From NCBI GenBank assembly GCA_029168955.1, contig JAPDOI010000276.1, positions 1 to 64,000 of the forward strand: DNA of 64,000 bases. Direction: 5' to 3'. The translations under genes were made by a program, and so were the position numbers. This document shows, piece by piece, positions 32,268 to 45,400 of this stretch. Numbering within the stretch: position 1 is the first letter of the stretch; the number at the start of each line of letters is the position of its first letter. Origin of the DNA: Aplectana chamaeleonis (lineage: Eukaryota > Nematoda > Chromadorea > Rhabditida > Cosmocercidae). The notes beneath the pieces were generated by a model. That model was not told the DNA's origin. It saw nothing but the letters and a program-made list of their open reading frames with translations, and ran no database searches.

Positions 32268-33545
32268 ACAGGTTGTTCAATAAGTTTTGCCGTTCGATAA
32301 GAGAGGGCGTTGCTAGTAGCCCAAAATTTTTTTGTTCTGTTGGTACACTCTCCATAAGAATGTATGTAAAGTTTCATTTCATTATATCGATTCATTCCAT
32401 GTTTACAAGCCATTTATTGTCGCCGTGTCACAGCAATGGAAAAAATTGAATATCGTGCAGTGATATAATTCCTACTTTCGGAAGGTGTAGCACCAAAAGA
32501 AATTCACGAACGAATGTTAAAAGTGTATAATGACTGTTCACCTACAATTAGAACAGTAGAGAGATGGGCTGCTGAAGTTAAACGTGGTCGTACAAGCCTT
32601 GAAGAAGATCCACGTAAAGGACGTCCAAAAAGCGCATCAACACCAGAAATCATAGCCAAAAACAGGATATGGTTTTAGAAGATCGTCGATTGACTGAGAA
32701 AGATTTAGAAGAGACTCTTCACATTTTATCAGGCAGTGCGAGCCATATTTTAGGTGAAATTTTGGGTTTTAGAAAGCTGTGTGCACAATTGGTCGCTAGC
32801 AATGGTACAAAAACACATTCGTATGCGACTTTCTCAGCAAAATTTGGAGCGTTTTAAAAATGATAAAGTGGATTTTGTGCGTCGATTCATCGCTTTAGAT
32901 GAGAATTGGGTCTATCACCATGATCCTGAATCAAAACAAGAGGCTAAAGAGTGGTGTGAATCTTGTTGTTCGGCTTCGAAACGAGTTCGCGCCCGGAAAT
33001 CGGCCAAGAAGGTTATGGCATCAGTTTTTTGGGATGCGAAAGGAATTTTGTTTGTGGATTACTTGCAAACTGGTAGGACAATTAAATCTGAATTTTTTTT
33101 GCAAACTTTTGAACCAGATTGAAGGAAAAAAATCGTGAAAAAAAGACCCGGTTTGCAGAAGAAAAAAATCCTTTTTTATTAGTACAATGCACCGAGTCAC
33201 AAGAGCATTTTGACAATGGACAAAATCCATGGAATAAAGTTTGAATTGTTGGAGCATCCACCGTACTCACCAGATTTGGCACCCAGCGACTTCCATTTGT
33301 TTCCAGAACTCAAAAAAAAATTATGCGTGGCAAGCGTTTTTCATCAAATGAAGAGGTCATAAAGGCTGTTGAAGCGTATTTTGCAGACCTTCCGGATTCT
33401 CACTTCTGGGATGGGATCCACAGATTGGAGGATCGTTTGAGCAAGTGTATTAATGTTCAGGGAGATTATACTGAATAATAAAGTGCACTTTGAACCATGA
33501 AATTGTGTTTTTCTTACCGAACGACAAAACTTATTGAACAATTGG
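32268..33545 (+). mobile_element. Mariner element, decayed
   Basis: Inverted terminal repeats share TTGTTCAATAAGTTTTG and CGTTCG (left 32,268-32,297, right 33,516-33,545) and are flanked by TA. Length 1,278 bp, normal for mariner. Confidence 0.92.
32436..33478 (+). pseudogene. Mariner transposase pseudogene
   Basis: Starts MEKIEYRAVI and hits TAA at codon 11. After that the helix-turn-helix region (SPTIRTVERWAAEVKRGRTS), the catalytic block LDENWVYHHDPESKQEAKEW, the block AKKVMASVFWDAKGILFVDY and the last block YSPDLAPSDFHLF are all legible, but spread over frames by several indels. This mariner is clearly different from the one at 19 kb. Confidence 0.92.
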
Positions 33546-33547
33546 TA

Positions 33548-35730
33548 GAGCCGCAAAGGATATCTTCCAGATGAGCCGCGCCGTGTCGACTGTACGCCTT
33601 ATATGCTTTCAGTGATTTGGTTTTCCAATCTTCATTCGTGCCTTTCGTTGCAGCACAACAATAACACAAATGGTATCAAAACCTGGAAAGCGTCAGCCTG
33701 GGGTGGTAGTAAACCAGCCAAACTACGATGTTAACCAAGACTTTTAACATCGATGTTAAGTATGAGGTTATTAGTCAGGACAAAAAACAGTGTTTTAACA
33801 TTCAAGGCCGAAATAAGCTTCTGTGGAAATCCTAGAACTAAACTTCGATGTTATTACCTGTTAACTATCATGTTACCCCCCTCGAAACCCTCAATCGCGA
33901 ACATTGATGTCCGCGAATTAATCGGCGCTCTCCGCAGGTCAGCGGTGAGAAACTGCGCCAATTGAGGAGTGCACTAGACAACGATGGCGGGTTAGGGTGA
34001 AAAGTCCTCGAGAGGACTTTTTAGCGTAACCCGCCAACTCGGAGTTCTTCATCCATCATCATTGCAGCCGCAGTTGAGCCAAGAACAATCTAAATACACG
34101 TCAATTCCCGAACTGCTGGCGTACTATTCGCCATGTGCAGTGACAACGCGATCGATACAGCAATATTTTTCTTCGTTGATTGATCAGCGAAGGACAGAGC
34201 AGCTGATTGTTCCACCTCTGATTGCTCTTTTTTTGGCCAGGTTTCTTGTATTGTGTTTCCGATTTTTCTTGTTAATGTTTTTGGTCCAGAAGAACATACC
34301 AAAAATAGTTATAACTGGCCGAGAGACCTGTCAAAGAAATAGCTGCTTCAGAATGCGCTAAAATGGAGATTTTAAAATTATTATTTTTGAATTTTGTGTT
34401 TGCTTTGTTTTTTTTCTTTCGTCTCTGCTTATTTTTAATTTACTAATCACTTTTGTCGTGACCCTGTACCTTCTTTTTTCTCGCGTAATCTTGAGAAAAA
34501 ACAAAACACACATTGCCATGATCACCTTCGTAATCGATACATTACCACTTTCAAAAAGCATCTTGAACTATGTTTCTTCAGAAAAACACATGGAAGAGTA
34601 ACATCTCGCAGTTAAGATCTATACGAATAACGCGTTCGTTATAAACACAGCCAAAAATAAAATTATTTCTCACTCTTGCTGATATATTCGATTTATTATG
34701 TAGTTTAGACGTGATAATCAATTTTCGAAGATTCGGCCAACCTCGGGGCATGGATTTAGGACACTCAGCAGTCGAAAAATCTGCCCTACAAAATAAGTGA
34801 ACTTATTGCTCTGGGAATTTTTCCAAAAAATTTCTCTGATTATTGCAAGAATTCTCCTAATATTCATCCGAATCCAATGAAGGACAGTTTTCCGAACTTA
34901 TTCATCTATCCGGGAGAATTGAATATCAGCTATTTCGTCCTTAACTGCGAAGTTCTATTCTTCCAGTGTATCTTTCCTGGATTTTTTTTTGCCGACAACT
35001 TTCGGATTTGGTGAAATGTGGATTTTGCAAAGGTGAAAACAACAAATTGTGTGTTTTATTTCTCTTTTTTGTTTAAGTTGCCTAAGAAAACAAATGCTTT
35101 AGGGCCAAAACAGAAGTGAATCGTAGAGTTCCTATTAAAACAGACGAAAGGAGAAGCCCTGAAATTTCAAAAAGACTTCGAAATTGAGCTTTTAGGAATA
35201 CTGGGCAAGCTACTCTTCTGACGAAATATTCGGCCGATTTAACCTCAATTCGTAATTTTAGTTAAATCCAAAAACATTATCAAGAAAAATGGGGGAATAC
35301 AGAACATCAAACTAGAGAAAGAGAGAACAAATAGAGGAAAAACAATTAGCTGAACGGATCGGTCAATGAAAGCACCAATACCATATCTGACCAGAAAATG
35401 TGACTTTCATTATATACGGAACACAACGTGGACTGAAGAAGCAAGAGTGCACGCTTATCAAAAACTGATTTTAGCTCTCGTCGCTGCAAGAGCTAATACT
35501 TTTCTCGTAAGTTGCGACGGTTGGTGTACATGAACGACGGGTAAAGAACCCAGGGGATCCTATCAGGGATTGTATGCATGAAGGTATCTAAAAGTGTTAG
35601 GCTATCCTGTCAGTCACTATCGCCACAAAACTTGGTTACAATGAGCAGCTACGTGATGGGATTGACTTATACGTTGGCATGTCCCCATTTTAAATGTCAA
35701 CGTATACGGCCCCAGTAGCCAACCCCTTCG
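33548..35730. other. No gene recognised
   Basis: AT-rich spacer. A patch at 33,720-33,860 has several TTAACATCGATGTTAA-like words. No reading frame with a recognised motif. Confidence 0.35.
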
Positions 35731-35736
35731 ACGCTG

Positions 35737-35806
35737 GGTAGTGTAGCGCAATGTCGCCCTGCTGCTGTCGGCACGGTCAGTGGTTCGATTCCGCGCGCAA
35801 CCACTT
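35737..35806 (+). repeat. tRNA-derived SINE-like sequence
   Basis: A-box-like TGTAGCGCAATGTCG and B box GGTTCGATTCC about 40 bases apart, followed by GCGCGCAACCA. No good acceptor stem, so a SINE head is more likely than a tRNA gene. Confidence 0.4.
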
Positions 35807-36175
35807 CTTAACATGCATGTGCAACACTATAGGATGTCAATCATCTTGCGTACATTATAAACAGCGGAGCATGGTGCAAAGAGATGTATCGCTGCCATCG
35901 AAACAGAACTTGCGAGATCGCCTCCCAGGGGGGTGTAAGTTTTGCAAACAATTATGTATGCGGCAGTCCCCAGTAAGATTGAGGGTAACAACGATGTCTC
36001 GAACATCAATTCCTCCTCGTAACTCTGACATTATCATGGTTCTGAACTCTGAGTTCTGTCTAGTTTACTACCGCCCCTGATATGCCACAACTATAACGAC
36101 AAGTCGGCGACTATACGAATCACAAGGAACTCGAAAAACCAAGAGCAGTCCAAGTACATTTTGAGCATAACAAAT

Positions 36176-36181
36176 TTCATT
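36176..36181 (-). terminator. Gene B candidate poly(A) signal
   Basis: AATGAA, a common nematode variant of AATAAA, lies 80-85 bases past the stop codon on the minus strand. No canonical AATAAA was seen closer. Confidence 0.3.
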
Positions 36182-36260
36182 GCATCGGAATATGTTTCTT
36201 ATTGCAGTGGTGATAGAAGAAAGGCAGAAATGAACAAAAGGACAATCAAATGATTAGCTG

Positions 36261-36470
36261 TCATTGAGTAGAGACCGAATCGAGACTTGGGATTTCATAT
36301 TTGAAGAGCGTATAGTCGTAGTAGAACAGTCTAACAATCATTTCCATAAGGTATGGACTATGTCTAAGGCGATCTTCCAGATATACTCGTGCCTCTGATT
36401 GCACAGTGCTGTGAGCTGTTCTCCCAGAGCGTAGACTGTCCGAAATGTAATTGATTGACGTCTCAGATAC
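36261..36470 (-). CDS. Gene B exon 9 (C-terminus, stop)
   Basis: 70 codons including TGA, beginning VSETSINYISDSLRSGRTAH and ending YTLFKYEIPSLDSVSTQ. The acceptor is TTTTAAG|GT, with A in place of C before AG. 46 of the first 56 residues match gene A exon 9. Confidence 0.88.
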   Translation of the reverse strand, partial: VSETSINYISDSLRSGRTAHSTVQSEARVYLEDRLRHSPYLMEMIVRLFYYDYTLFKYEIPSLDSVSTQ

Positions 36471-39400
36471 CTTAAAACAGCAGCTTACAAAACAACATTG
36501 GGGGGGGGCACTTGTTGGAAAGGAGAAAAATGGCGACATACATTTTGAGACCTCAGCAGTGGTGTCAGGTCTTCCAAAAGCGTTTCACCAGGATTTTTCG
36601 AATATCTTATGAACTCAAACTTGGAAAAGTACTTTTCCATACTGCATCGCCTAAATTCAATTTGTTTTGTGTTCGGAACCAAAACATTGAATGCATTCGA
36701 CAAGCACGTCTAATGAGTATGTCGTCTAAGACCCGCTTTCAGCTACGCTTTCAACTCCCCTTGAAGACATCATGCACGGTAATGTTCGCATTTTGTTCTC
36801 CTGTACTACTGCAACATTCTTATGAGTTTTGAACTTTATCCATGACACCCATTCCTGTTGGAAGAATAGCCTCCTAAAAAGTACGAAATGGAATGCCAGA
36901 AGGAGGGAGTGGAGCACATTACGAGAGCGGCTGTAGTAATAAGTGGTGACCAAAGGGTGGTGAACACTTGGGTCGTTCGCTTCTCAAAAAAAAGCCGAAC
37001 TCTGTTTTTGGGGCCCGTGAAAAAATTGATACCTATCATCCCTCAGTTTTCCCAAGTTCTGAATTTACCGCCAAGCAACAGCTACTTCCCAAATGAATAA
37101 CACGGCCATGCAGTCCTCTGTTCGGCATGGTGGAGCCTAGTGATACTTTGCGTTCACCATAGAAGGTTGGCGCAAACTCTGTACAGCCTATTTATAGTAT
37201 ATGACTCCGAGTTTACGCCAACCTGCGAAAGGGAACGCAAAGTATCACTAGGATCCGTGCCGACTCTCTGAAGAAGACTCTTCTTCACTGAAGAGCTTAG
37301 GTATATGAATTGTTTGAACACAGGGGCGTAACAAATCATATCAGAAAAAAAAGGTAAGAAATAAGAATTAAGAGTTCTAATCTTTTCACTTATGAAACGC
37401 CAAACGCGAATTTACAAGAGGAGGCATAACTTCAGATCCCAGCATGACCAGATGCCTCCAATCGCGCCGAACCTTCGCTGCTACCGTATAAGTGCCGCCA
37501 GCAACCAACAATGTCAACGAAAACTTTGATGCCCGCTTATGGAGAAAAGTAGTCATATTTGTTCTACAGCGACACTGCAACAAAAAGGCCACCTCACGGT
37601 CGCTATATTGTGCCACCAAACATCCGCAGTATTTTCATTTCTTAGGTAGATAACTGAATACTGTATGAAAGCGCTCTCGCTCAGCTATTTAAGATTCTTT
37701 CATTGAAGTCTTTCCCACCATTGACCTTAGGGCTAGTAGAAACGTCTGGCAAAGGCTTGTTGAGCGGAAATACTAAGTGGAAGGCGCCTAGTATCAATAC
37801 GTCTAGCCAATTGCGCTCCAACAACGATGTGAGCGCAAAGGATTTCCGTCACGCTGGACGCATGAACCAGCCGAACTGCCTTCAAGAGCCTCCCAATCTG
37901 TATTCGATCAACAAAACCCTGCTGATCTTGGGCTGGAATTCATGAATACATGGGGTCCCGGTAGGGCTCGGTTTGGTTTGGTTAGCTGTTCCAGCTGGGA
38001 CAAAACCTAACCAAACCACCACCTCGGAGGTGCGATTACATGGGACCCAGGCGTAGCCCAGTCCTGCCCAAACCTAGCGATGATGAATCGCTGATTTGCG
38101 AACGTGTTCAACCAAACCCTGCCGGGATCCCCGGAAAAAACGTTAATGAATCCCAGCCCCTTCCTATGTAGGGTACCAAGCTTCAGTACAAGCCAGTAGA
38201 CTTCCACTCACCAGTTCTGTGGATAAACGTGTATGTCCTCCATCGTTATGTGTGGTAGAGGGGATCCAGAGCTTTCAGCATGTGAGAAGTTCAAAGCTCT
38301 AAAAATTAAATCATTCACCAGAGATTTCTACAACCCAATCACTCGACCAGTTCCGGCAGCTATGGTTTTCTTATCGAAAACGAAAGGTTGCTGGGGCATA
38401 TTAACCGTTGGTACTGTTGGTTGATTGCCTAACAAGTGAACCACAGACGTCACTCACGGAGAAGGTGGCCCAGCAACCCTGCGTTGGAGGAAAACGGCAA
38501 ATACAGGGGGCGTGAAAATACAAGGCGGGGCCAACTTCTAACTCATGTAGCAGCATTGCGGGTCGCTTTTGACACTTCAAAATGCGTAGGTAGATATTAT
38601 GTTGTAAGCCATACGGTTCGATTCACATAGTTATCTCAACAACGTTTACGAGCGTGTATGCTGCCTTCAACCAACTTTGCAGCGATACCTTTAACTATAA
38701 AAGTTGTGGACCGTTCTGAAGAGGGATCAAAATAATGGAAGTTGTGATAGCGCTGTCATTGGAAGCTGGAGCATACCCTACCTATTGTTAGCGCATTTGG
38801 CGTATGTAAAACGGCTATCGTCTGTCAGCTGAGATACGTTATATGAAGCTTTGACTGTGCTGTTAGTGGTTGTGGCTTGTTTGTTGTTTAATTCCAACGA
38901 ATTTCCAGGATACATTCAGTTAACTAACGGGATCTATTGGAAGCTGAATAAAACAATGGATTGGAGAAGATTTGATCATTTAAAGGTCCTGTCACATTCG
39001 GCCCAACATGCTCGACCTGGAAATTGTGGTGAGCGCGAAGCGCTCACCAGGATTTGGCTTTGATATCTTCCCGCGCGGATGCCCTACAATGAGATCACCT
39101 ATTCATACCGTCAACAGAGGTATGAGCTGTACACTATTCGACGCGCTGCAAGAAATTACATATGTGTGCAACTTTTCATCCCAACTGGTCCCCGCTTTCT
39201 AAAGTTATGACCTCTCAAAGTACGCAAAAACGTTCTCCACCACCGCCTCCGCCTCCGCCTCCGCCTCCGCCTCCGCCTCCGCCTCCGCCTCCGCCTCCGC
39301 CTCCGCCTCCGCCTCCGCCTCCGCCTCCGCCTCCGCCTCCACCTCCGTCCGTCGAAAACCATTTTTTGAAAGGCGTGGACCAAATCGCTCGAAAATTTGT

Positions 39401-42400
39401 GACTAGAGGTAATCGGCCACGGGAATGACGAAAATAATTGTCAGAACTCACCATAATGACTTCTGGGCCCCTAACGGGCGTTTGAAACTCGGAAACCGGC
39501 CTCTCAAGAATAGTTTATGAAAATGGTGGGTTTTTCGTTATCAGTCGTTGTTTTTTTAGACTCCATATAAACACCTTTGCTCTCCAGGGTGGTGTAACTT
39601 TGGACGTCAGGCTCGGAAAGAAGGACGCTGTGCGGGTTGATGTACTTGACCGCGGCGCGTATTCGTTCAAAGGGCACCATGGATAAGAAGGCGTCGGAGG
39701 ATGTGCTGAAGTGTCGGTTGACTATGTGAGACCTCAGTAGGGGTGTGCAGGACGTCGTAGAATGTGTGCAGGACCGTAGTAGGAGTGGACAGGACATTAT
39801 GGGACGTGTGCAGCATCCCAGTAGGGGTGTGCAGGACGTCGTAGAAGGTGTGCAGGACCTCAGTAGGAGTGTGCGGGACATCATGGAACGTGTGCAAGAC
39901 TTTAGTGGGAGTGTGCAGGACATCATGGGACCTGTGCAGGACCTTAGTAGGAGTGTGTAGGACATCATGGAACGTGTGCAAGACCTTTGTAGGAGAGTGC
40001 AGGACATCATGGGAGCTGTGCAGGACCTCAGTAGGAGTGTGCAGGACATCATGGAACGTGTGCAAGACCTTAGTAGGAGTGGACAGGACATCATGGGACG
40101 TGTGCAGGACCCCAGTAGGGGTGTGCAGGAAGTCGTAGAATGTGTGCAGGACCTCCGGTAGGAGTGTGCAGGACATCATGGAACGTGTGCAAGACCTTAG
40201 TGGGAGTGTGCAGGACATCATGGGACCTGTGCAGGACCTCAGTAGGAGTGTGCAGGACATCATGGAACGTGTGCAGGGCCGTAGTAGGAGTGGACAGGAC
40301 ATCATGTGGGACGTGTGCAGGACCCCAGTAGGGGTGTGCAGGACGTCGTAGAATGTGTGCAGGACACTCAGTAGGAGTGTGAAGGACATCATGGAACGTG
40401 TGCAAGACCTTAGTAGGAGTGTGCAGGACATCATGGGACCTGTGCCAGGACACTCAGTAGGAAGTGTGCAGGACATCATGGAACGTGTGCAAGACCTTAG
40501 TAGGAGTGTGCAGGACATCATGGGACCTGTGCAGGACCTCCAGTAGGAGTGTGCAGGACATCATGGGACCTGTGCAGGACCTCCCAGTAGGAGTGTGCAG
40601 GACATCATGGATCGTGTGCAAGACCTTAGTAGGAGTGTGCAGGACATCATGGGACCTGTGCAGGACCTCAGTAGGAGTGTGCAGGACATCATGGAACGTG
40701 TGCAGGACCGTATTAGGAGTGGACAGGACATCATGGGACGTGTGCAGGACCCCAGTAGGGGTGTGCAGGACGTCGTAGAATGTGTGCGGGACCTCAGTAG
40801 GAGTGTGCAGGACATCATGGAACGTGTGCAAGACCTTAGTAGGAGTGTGCAGGACATCATGGGACCTGTGCAGGACCTCAGTAGGAGTGTGCAGGACATC
40901 ATGGAACGTGTGCAGGACCGTAGTAGGAGTGGACAGGACATCATGGGACGTGTGCAGGACCCCAGTAGGGGTGTGCAGGACGTCGTAGAATGTGCGCAGG
41001 ACCTCAGTAGGAGTGTGCAGGACATCATGGAACGTGTGCAAGACCTTAGTAGGAGTGTGCAGGACATCATGGGACCTGTGCAGGACCTCAGTAGGAGTGT
41101 GCAGGACATCATGGGACCTGTGCAGGACCTCAGTAGGAGTGTGCAGGACATCATGGATCGTGTGCAAGACCTTAGTAGGAGTGTGCAGGACACCATGGGA
41201 CCTGTGCAGGAACTCAGTAGGAGTGTGCAGGACATCATTGTACGTGTGCAGGACCGTAGTAGGAGTGGGCAGGACATCATGGGACGTGTGCAGGACCCCA
41301 GAAGGGGTGTGCAGGACATCATGGGACCTGTGCAGGACCTCAGTAGGGGTGTGCAGGACATCATGGATCGTGTGCAAGACCTTAGTAGGAGTGTGCAGGA
41401 CACCATGGGACCTGTGCAGGACCTCAGTAGGGGTGTGCAGGACATCATTGTACGTGTGCAGGACCGTAGTAGAAGTGGGCAGGACATCATGGGACGTGTG
41501 CAGGACCCCAGAAAGGGTGTGCAGGACATCATGTGACCTGTGCAGGACCTCAGTAGGGGTGTGCAGGACATCATGGATCGTGTGCAAGACCTTAGTAGGA
41601 GTGTGCAGGACACCATGGGACCTGTGCAGGACCTCAGTAGGAGTGTGCAGGACATAATTGTACGTGTGCAGGACCGTAGTAGACGTGGGCAAGACATCAT
41701 GGGACGTGTGCAGGACCCCAGAAGGGGTGTGCAGGACGTCGAAGAATGTGTGCAGGATCTCAGTAGGAGAGTGCAGGACATCATGGAACGTGTGCAGGAC
41801 CTTAGTAGGAGTGTGCAGAACATCAAAGGACGTGCGCAGGACCTCCGTTTAATGTCCAGGACACCGTATGCAAGTCATGCCTCCGAATCAACAAGAGCGA
41901 TAGGCAATTGCGCCAGAACAAGGCTATTGTAATCTCACTCGAGTTGGCTCCAAAATTTTCTAAGTTCTGACTCCGAATTCGCTACATCTTCACTACCGCT
42001 GGTGTTGTTTTTCTGCTTGTAGTCCAGGCAGATCCTCAACTGCTGACCTCTGGAGAAGGACGGTGTGTGAATGAAGACACACCGCTCTTCACTTCTTTTA
42101 TCTTTATCATTGATCAATTGGGTATCATCAAATTTGTTTAAGAGAGCCGAATAACATCATTCCTAAGATTACGGTGGTCCTCTTCTGGCGCACTTAACTA
42201 TCGTTCGCGCTGGAAATCATTTTCCATTTTTCAGGCTCAATTTTATGATTGAGCCCGGTAGACCACACTGGTAAACTTTGGCGCGTCAAAAATGTTGGAC
42301 GATGAGGTTGGAAGGCGTCAAAGATTAATATTCCCCACCAATTGTCACCAGTCATCTAGCGCTTTTCCTAGAATGTTGGTGCGACCGTAAGACAACAGGA

Positions 42401-45400
42401 AAAATAGTTACGGCACGAACTCCACATGCGAAAAAACTCTGAAAATGATTTTGGCGCGAAATTCAAATTCGTATTTACAATGTGTTCCGATTGACTTTTC
42501 TTTAATGAAGAAGGGAGTTGAAAGAAGAATGAAGGTTTTTCATGGGCCCCTTCAACATTTTCGTTCACTAGAGGGGCCAAGCTACGCAAAAACATGAAAA
42601 AATAATATACGGTTTTCTGCGCGTACGATGTATTTAACTATCGTTCTTGTTCCGAATCAGACATATGGGCCGGCGCAGACGAGCCACGTCAGCAAGAACC
42701 GGTGAAGTTTGGCTAGAGCGACTGTGCCTGGGTCTATCCTAGACGGGGTGAGGCCACCCAAGACTGATAGAAGTGATGGAAAATTCTTATAAAAGATGTC
42801 TGATCCTGGAATCAATCATTGTTTTTATAGAAACTTCATGAAAATACTCCGACTGGTAGACTTACCAATGGGTGGTTCATTTCACTTCTGTCTTGAATGG
42901 TGGGTGCCCCCTCTCCCCGTCTAGGATTGTGCCCCAACCCTGTACAATTGGGTCATTTTAAAACTCATTTCTTCATTTTCTCGACTTTTAAATTCAAAAA
43001 GTATATGCCTTGTATCTGTCTGTAGGAAGCCGCGTTGCAACTATTATCTTGCAATCCTAGCAGCTGTTTCTTCATTTCTACCACTATGTCTTGAAGAAAA
43101 ACAACTTGCCTTTTAGAGCTTGACGATATTGTAGAAGGGAAACCCTTGTAAAAAGTTGTGAAATTTCTGAAAGTTGGGCTCCGCAGAAAAGGTCAAGGAT
43201 TTGGCATTGCTCCTAAATGTCGTGAAATTGTCGAATTGATTTGGCTGGGATGATACTATATGCAGATAACATAATCATTAAATGTAGTGAAATTGTTGCA
43301 AACGGATTTGGCAGGAGCTGTATCAATTATCACAGTCAAATCACGCGTCAGAAGGGGTTTTCCTTGGAGCGCATATTGAATCGAATGAGAACAGGAATAG
43401 ACCTAGCAGCAAAACGTTTCTATACAATGCGAACCGTGAAAGCGTTGAGGACACGAAGACATAGTCAGTAGCGAGTAAATTGCGTTAGATTTCGTTTTCA
43501 TGAATTTTATCTCATCGGTGAGGGAAGGTCTGGTACCTGAAAAGGCCACACTGAAAAGGCAGAATAGCATTTGGAAACCTTAATTCTAGCCCATAAGGCC
43601 ACGTTTCGTTCAGCATTGTTGACTGAGGATTATTATTTTTTTTGTCTTCATTCGCTCGCCAGAGGACCTTCTGACGCATGATTTGACTGTGATAATTGAT
43701 AGAGCTCCTGCCAAATCCGTTTGCAACAATTTCACTACATTTAATGATTATGTTATCTGCATATAGTATCATCCCAGCCAAATCAATTCGACAATTTCAC
43801 GACATTTAGGAGCAATGCCAAATCCTTGACCTTTTCTGCGGAGCCCAACTTTCAGAAATTTTTCCTAAGATTTCATGTTTATCTTGGAGAAAATCACACG
43901 CTGATCAACGCGGCATTGTTCATATCAGGGTTCGGCGTGAGGTGTGATGTATCACAGAGGGGGGCGTCGGACGCGTCGACTTCCGGTGGGGGGGGGAGAC
44001 CTTCGACCAATCAACAATCAAGATGGCCTACTATCAGGGGTGGAGAGGGGTTTCGAAAGCCATACCGTTAATATATAATACTAGCGAGACCTAGCGAAGT
44101 TTTCGCTCAAAAAAATTTTCACGTCCGCTAGCTTCCTGAGGCAGATTATTCTGACAAAACGGTGCTGACTGCCTTCCGTATATCCGAAAGTGGCTGTCCG
44201 TATGGAATCTCCTGAGCAAAACTGGCTGCCGGACATTTAAAGCAGGGCGTAGGGTATAAAAAACGTGGCATAAAAAAAAGCAAAACATAAGAAGCCAGCG
44301 GTAGATCGTCGGTTGTTACCGGCATCTTATTTACGACCCCTTCCGTCTGTAATGTACCCAAGCTATTATTCTCTCTTTACCATCCCTGTCATGTTGAGAA
44401 AAAAGCACTCGCATTTTAGATGTGGTTTCCCTTGTTGACCAACACCATGCCTCTTTTCTCAATAAATGAAATTTGTCCGTGGATGTTTATGTTTTTGTGA
44501 AGCAGATTTTGATAAGCTCAGACTTTCAACAAATATAAAACTGGTCTATGGAAGTTAGTGAATCAAAATGACTGAGCGGTTGTAATGTGTGACGAACAGA
44601 GAATATGCGGAAGTGGAGCTGCTGCTTGTTTCGTCAGACTGGCGAGGAAGTGTCTCAAAGTTTTGCGTACTCCTCAAAACGCGCTGCACGCTTCTCAAGA
44701 TACATGATTTCCCATGTATTCTTCGCTACACAATGGCTAGGATTTCGCATGAAAAAAATTGGCAAAATCTCTCTGTTTCATTTCTACTTTCTTCATGACG
44801 TCCTGCACACTTCCACTGCGGCCCTGCGAACTTTCTATGACGTCCTGCACATTCCCATCTGGGCCCTGAACACATTTCACGACGTCCTGTACACCCCTAC
44901 TGTGGTATTGCACCCATTCCATGACGTCCTGTACATTCTTACTGGGGACCTGCGCACTTTCTGTGATGTCCTGCACACTTCCATTGGGGTCCTGCACACT
45001 TCGGATACGTCCTGCACACTCCCACTGGGGCCCTGCACACTTCCTCCGACGTTCTGCACACTCCCACTGGGGTCCTGCACACTTTATATGACGTTCTGCA
45101 CACTCCCATTCGGGTCCTGCACATTCCCACTGGGGTCCTGCACTTTTTCTACGACGTTCTGCATACTCCCATTTGGACCCTGCACACTCCCACTGGGGTC
45201 CTGCACTCTGTATATGACGTTCTGCACACTCCCATTCGGATTTTTCACACTCATACTGGGGTCCTGCACACTTTCTATGACGTCCTGCACACTTCCTCCG
45301 ACGTTCTGCACACTCCCATTTGGGTCCTGCACACTCCCACTGGGGTCCTGCACACCTTCTATGACGTTCTGCACACTCCCACTGGGGTCCTGCACACTTT

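Noticed and set aside
35737..35806. Functional tRNA gene
   Set aside because: A and B boxes are recognisable, but no paired acceptor stem or terminator run was seen.
37386..37619. Frame with CRCRTNMTTFLHKRAS resembling exon 6 of the sulfotransferases
   Set aside because: The similarity is limited to NMTxFL, the phase and flanking splice sites do not fit, and gene B already has exon 6.
39156..39454. Poly-proline, poly-arginine and poly-glycine frames
   Set aside because: They are three readings of one (CCGCCT)n tract without flanking coding sequence.
40454..41826. Long open frames (up to 421 codons) on both strands of satellite array A
   Set aside because: The 42-bp period is a multiple of three and free of stops in several frames, so frames are open by default. 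They lack splice context, lie in an intron, and one-base indels break the frame repeatedly at 40,150-40,590.
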